Source of the DNA: Bacillota bacterium
Lineage (GTDB): Bacteria > Bacillota > Clostridia > Tissierellales > Peptoniphilaceae
Direction of reading: 5' to 3'
DNA length: 15,366 nucleotides
Assembly (NCBI GenBank): GCA_023443025.1
Contig: JAEZWM010000087.1
Span: 1 to 15,366 of the forward strand
Numbering within the stretch: position 1 is the stretch's first letter; every line of letters starts with the position of its first letter. Below, piece after piece: positions 14,554 through 15,366 of the stretch. A program made the translations under genes and the position numbers. The notes beneath the pieces were generated by a model, which ran no database searches, was not told the origin of the DNA, and saw nothing but the letters and a program-made list of their open reading frames with translations.

Positions 14554-14769
14554 CTATTTTTCTACCTTTTTTTCATATTCAATAATATCTCCGGGCTGAC
14601 AATCAAGTGCTTCGCAGATTCCTTCAAGTGTTGAAAACCTAATGGCCTTTACTTTACCGTTTTTTAAATTAGAAAGATTCACATATGAAATCCCAACATG
14701 CTCAGCTAGTTCATTAAGAGACATCTTTCTATCCGCCATGACCCGGTCTAGTCGAATTATTATCGCCAT
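14554..14769 (-). CDS. Small Cro/C1-type HTH regulator (YozG-like)
   Basis: A 71-residue protein that is almost entirely an XRE helix-turn-helix. The helices are seen in MSLNELAEHVGISYVNLSNLKNGK (16-39), with the recognition helix around 28-37. The end TLEGICEALDCQPGDIIEYE is typical of the YozG-type regulators that accompany DUF2975 membrane proteins. The gene starts 8 bases after the DUF2975-like gene, with GGTGAT as ribosome binding site overlapping that gene's stop codon, so the two are co-expressed. Its target is probably its own operon promoter, by analogy with other two-gene HTH/membrane protein modules. Family secure; function unknown. Confidence 0.92.
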   Translation of the reverse strand: MAIIIRLDRVMADRKMSLNELAEHVGISYVNLSNLKNGKVKAIRFSTLEGICEALDCQPGDIIEYEKKVEK

Positions 14770-14777
14770 GTTATCAC

Positions 14778-15263
14778 CTATACCGTTTCGTCGTCATTTA
14801 ATTGATATTGGTGTCCGTACTTCATTAGATATCCTATAACAATGATTACAATCCCAATAGATGCGGTTTTCCCATCAATTAGAGTGAAATATCCAAAAGA
14901 CATTATTTCTATTCTACCGCTATACCCGGGTAGATGGCCAACTATAAATGACAATAACATCCATAAATAACCAATAACAATAAAATAACTACTAAGGAAT
15001 TCAGAAAAAGGTTTCTTTTGCATTTTTATCTGTATAAAACAGACGAAAAATAAACCCACACTTAATAAGTACAATGCCTCGGTAAAGTATCTACCTAAAT
15101 TTCCACTTAATTGCAATTGAGTAGGCAAGTCAGTAATAAAATATAAAAACAATAAGAAATGAATTCCAGAAAGTAATATTCCTATATTCAATACCCTATT
15201 AAAGGCCTTAGAAAACTCAACCTTCTCATGTTTAGTATCCTCAACATAATGCTTCTCAGACAT
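14778..15263 (-). CDS. DUF2975-like membrane protein (YoaS-like)
   Basis: 161 residues with four transmembrane segments (near 25-45, 58-78, 90-110 and 132-148). The C-terminus MKYGHQYQLNDDETV follows the DUF2975 ending (a Gly-containing helix end, then an acidic DxTV). The N-terminal 22 residues are charged and cytoplasmic. I chose ATG at 15263 because GGAGG lies 7 bases upstream; the frame is open to 15311, but that earlier ATG overlaps the promoter. First gene of a two-gene operon with an HTH regulator, the classic DUF2975/YozG arrangement. The biochemical role of this family is not known to me. Confidence 0.8.
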   Translation of the reverse strand: MSEKHYVEDTKHEKVEFSKAFNRVLNIGILLSGIHFLLFLYFITDLPTQLQLSGNLGRYFTEALYLLSVGLFFVCFIQIKMQKKPFSEFLSSYFIVIGYLWMLLSFIVGHLPGYSGRIEIMSFGYFTLIDGKTASIGIVIIVIGYLMKYGHQYQLNDDETV

Positions 15264-15294
15264 AGTATACCTCCACGATTTATTTGTTAGATCA

Positions 15295-15323
15295 ATTATA
15301 CCATGATTCATTATGTTTTACAA
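15295..15323 (-). promoter_or_regulatory. Promoter of the DUF2975-HTH operon
   Basis: Read on minus: -35 TTGTAA (15318-15323), 17 bases, then a perfect TATAAT (15295-15300) preceded by TGG, so also an extended -10. Just upstream lies the inverted repeat ACATT-TAT-AATGT (15325-15337), a possible operator for the operon's HTH protein. Confidence 0.75.
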
Positions 15324-15366
15324 TACATTTATAATGTTTGTCATTATATATTTAATGAACGTCATA

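Noticed and set aside
3408..14839. Open frames antisense to or shifted against the listed genes, of about 60-134 codons
   Set aside because: They lie within well-supported genes, have low-complexity translations (Ser-, Phe- or Ile-rich), no ribosome binding sites and no recognisable domains.
1..15366. Mobile element, CRISPR array, toxin-antitoxin or defence island
   Set aside because: No transposase, integrase, terminal repeats, regularly spaced repeats or defence-gene motifs were seen. The HTH gene pairs with a DUF2975-like protein, not a toxin. The only tandem repeats are the short operator-like ones at 11811-11842.

Overview
The window looks like chromosomal DNA from a low-GC, Gram-positive anaerobe. 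Reasons: strong AGGAGG-type ribosome binding sites, AT-rich spacers with sigma-A-like promoters, heavy use of AGA and ATA codons, lipoproteins with lipoboxes, and families typical of Firmicutes (BMP nucleoside receptor, PepO-like M13 peptidase, BcrA-type exporter with a two-component system, DUF2975/YozG pair). A Tissierellia/Clostridia relative is my best guess, by inference only. No insertion sequence, phage gene, CRISPR array, tRNA or rRNA is visible. No gap between genes reaches 300 bases.

Layout. Positions 1-1200: a stand-alone acidic protein resembling DUF7309/DUF6930 proteins. Positions 1201-3258 (minus): an M13 metallopeptidase lipoprotein, divergent from a macro-domain protein (3442-3909). 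Positions 3981-7467 (minus): a four-gene operon, read in the order ABC ATPase, one BMP-type permease, RDD membrane protein, shortened cyclase/formamidase-like protein. Positions 7612-9060 (plus): nicotinate phosphoribosyltransferase. Positions 9093-10928 (minus): DeoD purine nucleoside phosphorylase followed by a BMP-family nucleoside-binding lipoprotein. Positions 11069-14502 (plus): an OmpR-type response regulator with its own terminator, then an ABC exporter ATPase, its permease and a histidine kinase. Positions 14554-15263 (minus): a DUF2975-like membrane protein and a small HTH regulator.

How the genes may work together. The central 7 kb reads as nucleoside/NAD salvage. The lipoprotein would capture nucleosides, the ATPase and permease would import them, the phosphorylase would split them, and the phosphoribosyltransferase would feed nicotinate into NAD. 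The macro-domain protein is linked to ADP-ribose chemistry. Receptor and transporter lie in separate transcription units on either side of the phosphoribosyltransferase, and both units have a similar TTTACATAAC-containing element upstream. The 11-14.5 kb block resembles a peptide-antibiotic sensing and export module. Tandem 11-bp-spaced repeats before the exporter look like the regulator's binding site.

The most unusual points are: a transporter ATPase whose two halves have decayed in complementary places, leaving one plausible ATP site; an apparent single permease with an RDD protein where the second permease would be expected; a cyclase lacking two expected metal ligands and about 34 internal residues; a macro domain with Cys at the usual catalytic Asp position; and a terminator-like hairpin plus a TTG start before the histidine kinase.
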